Positions 1 through 5,067 of a stretch of 5,067 nt of DNA are shown here, in pieces. Origin of the DNA: Wenzhouxiangella sp. (GTDB lineage Bacteria > Pseudomonadota > Gammaproteobacteria > Xanthomonadales > Wenzhouxiangellaceae). Location: assembly GCA_007121485.1 (NCBI GenBank), contig SKKM01000094.1, positions 1 to 5,067 on the forward strand, written 5' to 3'. The stretch's first letter is position 1. Every line of letters begins with the position of its first letter. The notes under the pieces are model-generated. The model was not told the DNA's origin. It did no database searches and saw nothing but the letters and a program-made list of their open reading frames with translations. Made by a program: the position numbers and the translations under genes.

Positions 1-1720
1 GCTTGGCCCGCCGGCGCTCGGTCTCGTCGATGGCGCGGCGCATGGATTCAGTGGTGTGGTCGGCGTACAGGATGGCCTTGCCGCGCACGTTGCGCGCCGC
101 CCGTCCGATGGTCTGGATCAGAGAGCCCTCGGAGCGCAGGAAACCCTCCTTGTCGGCATCCAGGATCGCGACCAACGAAACTTCAGGCAGATCAAGACCT
201 TCTCGCAACAAGTTGATGCCAACCAGAACGTCGAAAGCGCCCAGGCGCAGGTCACGGATGATCTCCACGCGCTCGACCGTATCGATGTCCGAATGCAGGT
301 AGCGCACGCGCAAGTCGTGCTCGCTCAGGTACTCGGTCAGGTTCTCGGCCATGCGCTTGGTCAGCGTGGTCACCAGAACCCGATCGCCGATGCTCACCCG
401 GTCGCGGATCTCGGACAGAAGATCATCGACCTGGCTGGCTACCGGGCGGATTTCCACTTCCGGATCGACCAGGCCGGTCGGGCGCACCACCTGCTCGGCC
501 ACCACCGGTGAGCGCTCCAGCTCCCACTGGCGCGGCGTGGCCGAAACCAGGATCATCTGCGGCGCCCGCTCCTCGAACTCCTCGAAACGCAGCGGGCGGT
601 TGTCCAGCGCCGACGGCAGGCGGAAGCCGAACTCGACCAGGGTCTCCTTCCTGGCCCGGTCGCCGCGATACATGCCGCCGATCTGCGGAATGGTCACGTG
701 GGACTCGTCGGCGATGAGGATGGCGTCGCGAGGCAGGTAATCGAACAGGGTCGGCGGCGCCTCGCCCGGCTGTCGCCCGGTCAGGTGGCGGGAGTAGTTC
801 TCGATGCCCTGGCAATAGCCCAGCTCCAGCATCATTTCGATATCGAACTGGGTGCGCTGCTTGATGCGCTGCGCCTCCAGCAGCTTGCCCGCCCCTTCAA
901 GCTGCGGCAGGCGCTCGGCCAGCTCCGCCTTGATCGCCTCGACGGCGTCGAGCACGACCTGGCGCGGCGTCACGTAGTGAGTCTTCGGGAAGATGGTCAG
1001 CTCGTCGAGCTTGTCGCGGATTTCGCCGGTCAGCGGATCGAAATAGCTGATGCGCTCGATCTCGTCGTCGAACAGTTCGACCCGCACCGCCTCGATCTCG
1101 GAGTCGCCGGGGAAGATGTCGATGACTTCGCCGCGCACCCGGTAAGTCCCGCGCCGGAGCTCGAAATCGTTGCGCGCGTACTGCATCTCGGCCAGCCGGC
1201 GCAGGATCTCGCGCTGGCTCATGCGCTCGCCGACCCTGAGCGGCAGGGTCATCTTGAGAAAGGCGCTGGGGTCGCCCAGGCCGTAGATCGCCGAGACCGT
1301 GGCGACGATCAGGCTGTCGCGTCGTTCGAGCAGGGACTTCGTCGCCGACAGGCGCATCTGCTCGATGTGCTCGTTGATCGACGCATCCTTCTCGATGAAG
1401 GTGTCGGTCGACGGCACGTAGGCTTCCGGCTGGTAGTAATCGTAGTAGGAGACGAAGTACTCGACGGCGTTGTCGGGGAAGAACGACTTGAACTCGCCGT
1501 ACAACTGGGCAGCCAGGGTCTTGTTGGGCGCCATCACCAGGGCCGGCCGCTGCACTCGCTCGATGATGTTGGCCATGGTGAAGGTCTTGCCCGAGCCCGT
1601 CACCCCGAGCAGGGTCTGGTGCCTATGCCCGGCGTCCAGGCCTACGACAAGCTGCCGGATGGCTTCCGGCTGATCACCGGCCGGCTGGTATTTCGAGGCC
1701 ATGCGGAAGCGGCGGCTCAT
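1..1720 (-). CDS. uvrB: UvrABC excinuclease subunit B, UvrB (partial; C-terminus beyond the left edge)
   Basis: UvrB is the damage-verification ATPase of nucleotide excision repair. UvrA loads it onto DNA, its beta-hairpin probes the lesion, and it then recruits UvrC for incision. The first 573 codons are present; E. coli UvrB has 673 residues, so the end of the protein and the C-terminal UVR motif that binds UvrC are missing. Seen in the translation: Walker A GVTGSGKT at 39-46 (K45); the aromatic beta-hairpin around 88-103, with Y92, Y93, Y95, Y96, E99 and Y101; DESH at 338-341; SAT motif III; and QTIGRAAR at 536-543, with R540 and R543. Numbering equals E. coli up to DESH and is one residue shorter afterwards. 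The ATG at 1720 gives an N-terminus that aligns with E. coli residue for residue; a second in-frame ATG at 1702 would shorten it by six. There is no good Shine-Dalgarno sequence upstream and no LexA box. I see no frameshift. Confidence 0.97.
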   Translation of the reverse strand, partial: MSRRFRMASKYQPAGDQPEAIRQLVVGLDAGHRHQTLLGVTGSGKTFTMANIIERVQRPALVMAPNKTLAAQLYGEFKSFFPDNAVEYFVSYYDYYQPEAYVPSTDTFIEKDASINEHIEQMRLSATKSLLERRDSLIVATVSAIYGLGDPSAFLKMTLPLRVGERMSQREILRRLAEMQYARNDFELRRGTYRVRGEVIDIFPGDSEIEAVRVELFDDEIERISYFDPLTGEIRDKLDELTIFPKTHYVTPRQVVLDAVEAIKAELAERLPQLEGAGKLLEAQRIKQRTQFDIEMMLELGYCQGIENYSRHLTGRQPGEAPPTLFDYLPRDAILIADESHVTIPQIGGMYRGDRARKETLVEFGFRLPSALDNRPLRFEEFEERAPQMILVSATPRQWELERSPVVAEQVVRPTGLVDPEVEIRPVASQVDDLLSEIRDRVSIGDRVLVTTLTKRMAENLTEYLSEHDLRVRYLHSDIDTVERVEIIRDLRLGAFDVLVGINLLREGLDLPEVSLVAILDADKEGFLRSEGSLIQTIGRAARNVRGKAILYADHTTESMRRAIDETERRRAK

Positions 1721-1753
1721 GGGGACACAAGGGAAGCGAAAAGGGACAGGCTC

Positions 1754-1761
1754 AGTATACT
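1754..1761. promoter_or_regulatory. Palindromic -10-like box between uvrB and the aminotransferase gene (putative divergent promoter)
   Basis: AGTATACT is self-complementary, so it reads as a TATACT -10-like hexamer on both strands (1756-1761 plus, 1759-1754 minus). It sits in the 99-base gap between two divergent genes and is the most AT-rich spot there. Transcripts would start about 50 bases before the GTG of the aminotransferase and about 26 bases before the ATG of uvrB. No convincing -35 hexamer lies at 16-18 bases on either side. The promoter assignment is therefore an inference from position and the -10 match alone. Confidence 0.35.
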
Positions 1762-1807
1762 AGCCCGATGTGCAGGTCCAGCCGGGCCGCCCCTTGATGC
1801 CAGGACG

Positions 1808-1812
1808 AGGAG
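1808..1812 (+). promoter_or_regulatory. Ribosome-binding site that fixes the GTG start of the aminotransferase
   Basis: AGGAG lies 7 bases before the GTG at 1820, an ideal spacing. It supports this start over the in-frame ATG at 1878 and over any start far upstream, where the same reading frame stays open across the antisense strand of uvrB. Confidence 0.8.
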
Positions 1813-1819
1813 ATTATCC

Positions 1820-3007
1820 GTGACCATTCGATTGTCAGCCCGCGTTGCCCAGGTCAAACCCTCGGCGACCATCGCCATGAGCATGAAAGCCGCGGAACTG
1901 CGCGCACAGGGCCGCGACATCATTTCCCTGAGCATGGGCGAGCCAGACTTCGACACCCCGGAACATATCAGGGCCGCTGCGATCAAGGCGATCAACGGGG
2001 GACAGACGCGCTACACGGCGGTTGACGGCACGCCATCGCTGAAGAGCGCCGTCATCGACAAACTGCAGCGCGACAACGGGCTGGAGTACGAGCCGAGCCA
2101 GATCCTGGTCTCCAACGGCGCCAAGCAATCGATCTACAACCTGCTTCAGGCCACCATCAATGAAGGCGACGAGGTGCTGATCCCGGCACCGTTCTGGGTG
2201 TCCTATCCCGACATGGTGAGGCTGGCCGACGGCGAGCCGGTGATCCTGTCGACGACCCCGAAGACGGATTACCTCATCTCGCCGCACCAGCTGGAGGCGT
2301 CGATTACCGAGGCCACCCGCATGCTGATGCTCAACTCGCCCAGCAATCCCACCGGCCAGGCCTATACGCGCCGGCAGCTGCAGGAGATCGGCGAGGTGCT
2401 GCTCGAACACCCGCGGATCCTGATCTGCTCCGACGACATCTACGAGCACATCTGGTGGGCCGATGAACCCTTCGCCAGCATCGGCGAGGTCGTTCCCGCC
2501 CTGCAGGATCGCCTGATCGTGGTCAACGGCGTTTCCAAGGGCTATGCCATGACCGGGTGGCGCATCGGCTACGCCGCCGGCCCGGCGGCGATCATCAAGG
2601 AAATGCGCAAGGTCCAGGGTCAGAGCACTTCCAACCCCTGCTCGATCAGTCAGGCCGCGGCCGAAGCCGCCCTGTCCGGCGACCAGGCCTGCGTTGCCGA
2701 AATGTGCGCCGCTTTCCGCCAGCGCCACGACTGGCTGGTCCCCGCACTGAACGCGGTACCCGGCGTGTCCTGCATCGCCGGCAAGGGCGCCTTTTACGTC
2801 TTCGCCGACTGCACCGAGGCCATCGAAGCGCTGGGCCTGGCTGACGATCTCGCCCTGGCCGAGCACCTGCTCGAGCATGCCGGCGTCGCCACCGTGCCCG
2901 GCACCGCTTTCGGCGCGCCGGGCCACCTGCGGCTGTCTTTTGCCTGCGGCCTCGACACCCTGAAACTGGCCGTCGAGCGGATCACGGCCGCGCTGGAATC
3001 GGGCTGA
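1820..3007 (+). CDS. PLP-dependent class I aminotransferase, aspartate (possibly aspartate/prephenate) type
   Basis: This 395-residue cytosolic enzyme transfers an amino group between amino acids such as aspartate or glutamate and 2-oxo acids, using pyridoxal phosphate. Seen: GEPDFDTP at 40-47; NGAKQ at 99-103; FWVSYP at 125-130; NSPSNPTG at 172-179; SDDIYEH at 204-210 (D206 and Y208 contact the cofactor in this family); the PLP-binding lysine K240 in SKGYAMTGWRIG; and R371 in LRLSFA, which holds the substrate alpha-carboxylate. All catalytic residues are intact and the length is normal. It resembles Thermus thermophilus AspAT and plant prephenate aminotransferase more than E. coli AspC. T17 and K102 match the pair linked to prephenate use. 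Start: GTG preceded by AGGAG; the sequence before the ATG at 1878 (RVAQVKPSATIAM) is family-conserved, so the longer form is right. It is divergent from uvrB, an arrangement I recall from Pseudomonas (PA3138/PA3139). Exact substrate is unproven. Confidence 0.94.
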   Translation: MTIRLSARVAQVKPSATIAMSMKAAELRAQGRDIISLSMGEPDFDTPEHIRAAAIKAINGGQTRYTAVDGTPSLKSAVIDKLQRDNGLEYEPSQILVSNGAKQSIYNLLQATINEGDEVLIPAPFWVSYPDMVRLADGEPVILSTTPKTDYLISPHQLEASITEATRMLMLNSPSNPTGQAYTRRQLQEIGEVLLEHPRILICSDDIYEHIWWADEPFASIGEVVPALQDRLIVVNGVSKGYAMTGWRIGYAAGPAAIIKEMRKVQGQSTSNPCSISQAAAEAALSGDQACVAEMCAAFRQRHDWLVPALNAVPGVSCIAGKGAFYVFADCTEAIEALGLADDLALAEHLLEHAGVATVPGTAFGAPGHLRLSFACGLDTLKLAVERITAALESG

Positions 3008-3137
3008 CCGAAAAGCGGTCCGGTTTCCGACCGGCAACTGCGGAAATCTCCGACAGGAAGCGACTGCGCGCGACCACTGACCTGACGGCCCGGCCGGCCG
3101 ACACTGATTCCGTCCCTGAATTTCGAGGTACGGAACC

Positions 3138-3662
3138 ATGCTTCAGCGTGCGCAAGGTCTGACGCTCATCGAATTGATGATCGTGTTGTCGGTTGCCGCG
3201 ATCCTGGCGACCATCGGTCTGCCGGCCATGGCCGGACTGCTGGCCGAGAACCGGATCACGGCGAAATCCAACCTGCTCATGTCGCACGTTCAGTACGCCC
3301 GTCACGCCGCTATCACCCTGCGCGCCAACGTGGTCGCCTGCCCCAGCATCGATCACTTGAACTGCAGCGGCAGCAATCGCTGGGACCACGGCTGGATCGT
3401 GTTCATCGACCGCAACAACAACGGCCGGCCGGAGTCTGCCGACGATGTCCTGCGCGTCATCAACCCGGAGCCGCACCTGCTGATGCATTCGGCGGGACGG
3501 ACGCGGGTGCGCTTCCAGCCCACCGGCGGCGCTTTCGGCACCAACCTCACCATCCGGGTGTGCGATCCGTCCGGGCGCGCCAGGCCCCGGGCAGTGGTCG
3601 TTTCCAATCCGGGCCGTGCGCGCGTCAGTACCGAAGTGCCCGCAGGCGACTGCCCGGTCTGA
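3138..3662 (+). CDS. FimT/GspH-type minor type IV pilin (prepilin)
   Basis: A 174-residue minor pilin precursor of the FimT/FimU/GspH family; such proteins prime or cap type IV pili, and some bind DNA during natural transformation. A short leader MLQRAQG ends at G7, the prepilin-peptidase cleavage site, giving mature LTLIELMIVLS with Glu at +5 (E12). Mature residue 1 is Leu instead of the usual Phe. The hydrophobic helix runs to about residue 30. Two cysteine pairs are likely: C68/C76 in the segment before WIVFIDRNNNG, and C142/C172 at the C-terminus, as in FimT/FimU. GRAR at 159-162 matches the GRxR DNA-binding motif reported for Legionella FimT. The ATG has GAGGT at 3125-3129, 8 bases upstream. 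It stands alone, without pilV/W/X/Y1/E neighbours here, which fits an orphan fimT better than a minor-pilin operon gene. The FimT-versus-FimU choice is inference, so no symbol is given. Confidence 0.9.
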   Translation: MLQRAQGLTLIELMIVLSVAAILATIGLPAMAGLLAENRITAKSNLLMSHVQYARHAAITLRANVVACPSIDHLNCSGSNRWDHGWIVFIDRNNNGRPESADDVLRVINPEPHLLMHSAGRTRVRFQPTGGAFGTNLTIRVCDPSGRARPRAVVVSNPGRARVSTEVPAGDCPV

Positions 3663-3691
3663 GCTTCATCCGACGAAACGGCACGCCGGGG

Positions 3692-3722
3692 TTTACGCCG
3701 GCATCCGGACCTGTGCTACCAT
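3692..3722 (+). promoter_or_regulatory. Putative promoter of the regulator-fadE operon (extended -10)
   Basis: TACCAT at 3717-3722 is preceded by TGC (3714-3716), giving a TGn extended -10 element. TTTACG at 3692-3697 is a weak -35 match, at a long 19-base spacing. The predicted start, near 3729, falls inside the left arm of the inverted repeat, so a bound repressor would block it. An alternative is TTTAAA at 3734-3739 as the -10, with a start near 3746 and an almost leaderless message. Confidence 0.4.
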
Positions 3723-3724
3723 TC

Positions 3725-3753
3725 AAACAACCGTTTAAATCGAACGTTTGTTT
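3725..3753. promoter_or_regulatory. Inverted repeat, probable operator of the adjacent PsrA-like TetR regulator
   Basis: The left arm AAACAACCGTT (3725-3735) and right arm AACGTTTGTTT (3743-3753) are inverted copies matching at 10 of 11 positions, separated by 7 bases. The segment 3721-3755 is about 31% GC (11 of 35) inside GC-rich DNA. The left half also reads CAAAC-N4-GTTTA, one base off the PsrA consensus as I remember it, (G/C)AAAC-N2-4-GTTT(G/C). The right half contains GAACGTTTG. The site covers the predicted transcription start and touches the first base of the TTG start codon, as expected for an autorepressor. Binding by this particular regulator is inferred. Confidence 0.75.
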
Positions 3754-4406
3754 TGACCCAGGCTCCGACCTACGACCGCATTCTCGACGCCGCCGAGGCC
3801 CTGTTCGCCGAGCAGGGTCTGCACGTTGCCACCCTGCGCCAGATCACCCGGTCCGCCGGGGTCAACCTGGCGGCGGTCAACTACCACTTCGGTTCCAAGC
3901 AGGCACTCCTGCTCGCCGTTTTCCGCCGCCGGCTCGATGCCCTGAACCGGGCGCGGCTGCAAAAGCTGGAGCTGGCGCTCAAGCGACCGGGCGGCCCCCT
4001 GCTGGACGATGTTCTGGACGCCTTCGTTTATCCGGCGCTGGAATTCAGCCGCGGCTCCGACGCCGATGGCCATCGCTTCATGCAGCTGCTGATGCGCGCC
4101 TTCGCCGACCGTGACGAAGACCTGCATGCGGCCATCAGCCAGGAATACGCCTTCGTCATGCGGCGCTTCGCCGATGCGATCGCCAGGGCGCTGCCGGAAC
4201 GCGAGCCCCAACAGCTGCGGCGCCAGCTCGATTTCATCGTTGGCGCCCTGACCTACACCATGGCCGAAAGCAGTGCGGCCGACACCCGCTCCATCGCCTC
4301 CGACCTGGTCCGCTTCGCCGCGGCCGGACTGCGGGCGGAGCTGCAAACCAGTGATTCCTTCCGTCGAAAAAACGGTGCCGAACGCACCCTGGAGACACCA
4401 CGATGA
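3753..4406 (+). CDS. PsrA-like TetR-family transcriptional regulator, probable fatty-acid-responsive repressor of fadE
   Basis: A 217-residue TetR-family repressor. The N-terminal DNA-binding domain is textbook: helix 1 around RILDAAEALFAEQG (9-22), then a helix-turn-helix at about 27-46 with recognition segment NLAAVNYHFGSK (38-49). It closely matches Pseudomonas PsrA, which represses beta-oxidation genes and itself and is released by long-chain fatty acids such as oleate or their CoA esters. The C-terminal part (about 60-205) is the ligand-binding and dimer domain and is more divergent; the protein is slightly shorter than PsrA (233). The TTG at 3753 aligns the N-terminus with PsrA without a gap (TQAPTYDRILDAAE against AQSETVERILDAAE), and no ATG or GTG lies near it. 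No Shine-Dalgarno sequence precedes it. The TGA overlaps the ATG of fadE (ATGA), so the two are co-transcribed and probably translationally coupled. The ligand is inferred from family and context. Confidence 0.9.
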   Translation: MTQAPTYDRILDAAEALFAEQGLHVATLRQITRSAGVNLAAVNYHFGSKQALLLAVFRRRLDALNRARLQKLELALKRPGGPLLDDVLDAFVYPALEFSRGSDADGHRFMQLLMRAFADRDEDLHAAISQEYAFVMRRFADAIARALPEREPQQLRRQLDFIVGALTYTMAESSAADTRSIASDLVRFAAAGLRAELQTSDSFRRKNGAERTLETPR

Positions 4407-5067
4407 CCCTGACCCTCTCACTCATCTTTCTCGCCGGCCTGCTGGTCGTCGCCTACCTGCGCGCCCCGGCCTGGGCCGCGGCGACGCTGTCGGTGCTTGC
4501 GCTGCTGGCCTCATCCCAGCTCACCGTCGCCTGGCCGCTGGTCGCCGTGCTTGCGCTGGCGACCATCGTCTTCGGCGTCATGGCGTTCCGCCCCCTGCGC
4601 CGCGCCGTCATCTCGGCGCCGCTGTTTGCCTGGTTCAAGGGCGTGCTCCCGGCCATGTCGGCCACCGAGAAGGAAGCGCTGGACGCCGGCACCGTGTGGT
4701 GGGATGCCGAGCTGTTCTCCGGCAAGCCCGACTGGAAAGTACTGTTCGACATGCCCGCGCCGAGCTTGAGCAAGGAAGAGCAGGACTTCATCGACGGTCC
4801 TGTGGAAGAGCTGTGCCGCATGCTCGACGACTGGAAGATCAATCGCGAACTCAAGGACCTGCCGCCGGAAGCCTGGCAGTTCATTCGCGAGCAGCGTTTC
4901 TTAAGCATGATCATCCCCAAGGAATACGGTGGGCTGGATTTCAGCGCCCAGGGCAACGCCGCGGTCGTGACCAAGATCTCGACCCGCAGCCTGACCGCCG
5001 CGGTCAGCGTGATGGTGCCCAACTCGCTGGGACCCGGCGAGTTGCTGATGCACTTCGGCACCGAGGA
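4403..5067 (+). CDS. fadE: Long acyl-CoA dehydrogenase FadE (partial; C-terminus beyond the right edge)
   Basis: FadE catalyses the FAD-dependent first step of fatty-acid beta-oxidation, acyl-CoA to trans-2-enoyl-CoA. The first 221 codons of a protein that is 814 residues in E. coli are present. The N-terminus has hydrophobic, probably membrane-embedded segments at about 3-19 and 26-62, typical of FadE and absent from ordinary short acyl-CoA dehydrogenases. Family blocks then follow in order, each closely matching E. coli: RPLRRAVISAPLF (63-75), MSATEKEALDAGTVWWDAEL (85-104), GKPDWK (107-112), DGPVEELCRM (131-140), DLPPEAW (152-158), MIIPKEYGGLDFSA (169-182) and VPNSLGPGELL (205-215). The catalytic base and most FAD contacts lie beyond the edge. 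GGAGA at 4391-4395 is 7 bases before the ATG. The start overlaps the stop of the regulator, and expression is probably controlled from the operator at 3725-3753. Confidence 0.95.
   Translation, partial: MTLTLSLIFLAGLLVVAYLRAPAWAAATLSVLALLASSQLTVAWPLVAVLALATIVFGVMAFRPLRRAVISAPLFAWFKGVLPAMSATEKEALDAGTVWWDAELFSGKPDWKVLFDMPAPSLSKEEQDFIDGPVEELCRMLDDWKINRELKDLPPEAWQFIREQRFLSMIIPKEYGGLDFSAQGNAAVVTKISTRSLTAAVSVMVPNSLGPGELLMHFGTE

Noticed and set aside
1721..1819. LexA (SOS) operator upstream of uvrB
   Set aside because: No CTGT-N8-ACAG match exists on either strand. The only ACAG (1746-1749) has no partner CTGT at the right spacing.
3016..3034. Small hairpin after the aminotransferase stop (CCGGT-TTCCG-ACCGG) as a terminator
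   Set aside because: The stem is only 5 base pairs and no T-run follows; such short palindromes are expected by chance in GC-rich DNA.
1835..3139. Long minus-strand open frame (434 codons) opposite the aminotransferase
   Set aside because: It is the antisense shadow of a clearly conserved gene in high-GC DNA; the product has no recognisable domain and looks like low-order Gly/Ala/Arg-rich sequence.
3683..3702. Repeat of ACGCCGG (3683-3689 and 3695-3701) with a 5-base-pair GCCGG/CCGGC stem after the pilin gene, considered as a terminator
   Set aside because: No T-run follows and the stem is short; it also overlaps the candidate -35 region of the next operon.
3725..3753. Inverted repeat as an insertion-sequence end or attachment site
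   Set aside because: No transposase or integrase, no target duplication, and the position directly over the start of a TetR gene is fully explained by an operator.
3560..4114. Plus-strand frame spanning the end of the pilin gene, the operator and the start of the regulator
   Set aside because: Arg/Pro/Gly-rich translation overlapping two well-supported genes and an operator in another frame; no family resemblance.
4453..5061. Minus-strand open frame (202 codons) opposite fadE
   Set aside because: Ser-rich antisense shadow. The plus-strand frame matches FadE throughout, and that match explains the sequence.

Overview
The window is GC-rich, densely packed bacterial chromosome. It most resembles a gammaproteobacterium: UvrB and FadE are both close to their E. 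coli counterparts in sequence and numbering. The Xanthomonadales/Wenzhouxiangella or Chromatiales side is my inference only, from high GC and the gene mix. Nothing looks mobile: I see no tRNA, rRNA, insertion sequence or CRISPR array, and no stretch over 300 bases lacks a gene.

Layout. Positions 1-1720 (minus) hold the first 573 codons of uvrB, the nucleotide-excision-repair damage-verification helicase, running off the left edge. A 99-base divergent promoter region (1721-1819) separates it from a 395-residue PLP-dependent class I aminotransferase of the aspartate/prephenate type (1820-3007, plus, GTG start). After 130 bases comes a 174-residue FimT/GspH-type minor pilin (3138-3662). A 90-base gap with an AT-rich inverted repeat follows. 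It leads into a two-gene operon: a PsrA-like TetR regulator (3753-4406, TTG start) whose stop codon overlaps the ATG of fadE, a long acyl-CoA dehydrogenase (4403 to the right edge, first 221 codons only).

How the genes fit together. The clearest functional unit is the regulator-fadE pair. The regulator closely resembles PsrA, which senses long-chain fatty acids or their CoA esters. An 11-base inverted repeat (10/11 match) lies across its transcription and translation start. The ATGA overlap joins it to the first enzyme of beta-oxidation. The simplest model is an autoregulated, fatty-acid-induced operon. The other genes look like independent housekeeping units: DNA repair, amino-acid or aromatic biosynthesis, and a type IV pilus or DNA-uptake component.

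I found no clear sign of a wholly new system. The points most worth following are the operator placed over a TTG start with no ribosome-binding site, the GRxR motif in the pilin, and the residue pair in the aminotransferase that is associated with prephenate use.
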